NCBI RefSeq assembly: GCF_004363045.1
Contig: NZ_SNYJ01000001.1
Location: forward strand, 445,218-509,217
Direction of reading: 5' to 3'
DNA length: 64,000 nucleotides
From: Aureibacillus halotolerans
GTDB lineage: Bacteria; Bacillota; Bacilli; Bacillales; DSM-28697
Shown one piece after another: positions 63,969 to 64,000 of the stretch (position 1 is its first letter; every line of letters begins with the position of its first letter). The notes under the pieces were generated by a model. It was not told the DNA's origin. It worked only from the letters and a program-made list of their open reading frames with translations, and ran no database searches. A program made the position numbers and the translations under genes.

Positions 63969-64000
63969 TGCTTTCCTCCTTTACAATTCTTGATGCTCCG

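Noticed and set aside
1-64000. tRNA, rRNA or T-box genes
   Set aside because: No cloverleaf, rRNA block or T-box specifier/antiterminator motif was recognised by eye; a covariance-model scan would settle it.

Overview
The window is chromosomal DNA from a low-to-moderate GC Gram-positive bacterium, most likely a member of the Bacillaceae (Shouchella/Alkalihalobacillus-like). Signs are strong AGGAGG-type ribosome binding sites with frequent GTG/TTG starts, lipoprotein signal peptides with lipoboxes, sigma-A-like promoters, PhoP-type direct repeats, and families typical of Bacillus (YyaL, YczE, LplABC, ECF sigma with ABC genes). No rRNA, tRNA, prophage or intact transposase gene was seen. The genus is inference; the phylum-level call is firm.

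Layout. 1-410: a short repeat element with terminal inverted repeats. 411-5306 (minus): an LplABC-type carbohydrate ABC transporter and a BNR/sialidase-like protein. 5438-8181: an AT-rich patch with an alpha/beta hydrolase, a lipoprotein, a 0.55-kb mobile repeat and a P-loop kinase gene broken by an in-frame TAG. 8249-14914 (minus): a small membrane protein, then the tightly packed run murQ-murP-mupG-glcD-glcF. 15454-20458: a second sugar ABC transporter divergent from a DUF4127 gene. 20738-25350: a complete Pho regulon unit, pstS-C-A-B-phoU, with PHO boxes and a terminator. 25398-30956: a 21-bp repeat array, an ECF sigma factor with a membrane protein and a three-gene ABC exporter-like cassette, and a YczE-family protein. 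31120-34967: an aldo/keto reductase, then codB-codA behind a ykkC-like riboswitch and terminator. 35226-41769: a repeat copy, HxlR/nitroreductase divergent pair, a GT-B-like protein with a UDP-sugar dehydrogenase homologue that lacks its catalytic cysteine, and YyaL. 42189-44618: a second AT-rich patch with a lipoprotein, a composite repeat, a nucleotidyltransferase-fold protein and a frameshifted gene. 44758-54382: membrane protein, secreted beta-helix protein, cupin, TIM-barrel isomerase, UvrA2 divergent from a double MerR regulator, and a GH43 enzyme. 54800-63968: a polar amino acid ABC transporter, a second GT-B-like paralogue, moaC, a nitrate transporter, nanK-like/nanE, and a membrane protein.

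How the genes fit together. The clearest pathway is cell-wall sugar recovery. MupG would cut MurNAc-6P-GlcNAc, MurP would import and phosphorylate the sugar, and MurQ would split MurNAc-6P into GlcNAc-6P and D-lactate. The two genes that follow, 17 bp downstream, encode an FAD and Fe-S 2-hydroxyacid oxidase pair, which suggests that the D-lactate is oxidised on the spot. NanE and a ROK kinase near the right end feed ManNAc-6P to the same GlcNAc-6P pool. The ABC transporter and DUF4127 gene beside murQ may belong to the same diet.

Repeats are the other theme. One core hairpin occurs four times. Two copies sit inside a larger element with terminal inverted repeats that flanks about 35 kb in inverted orientation, and one of these carries a nested 215-bp insertion with a 5-bp target duplication. 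Three intergenic arrays share a 21-bp period.
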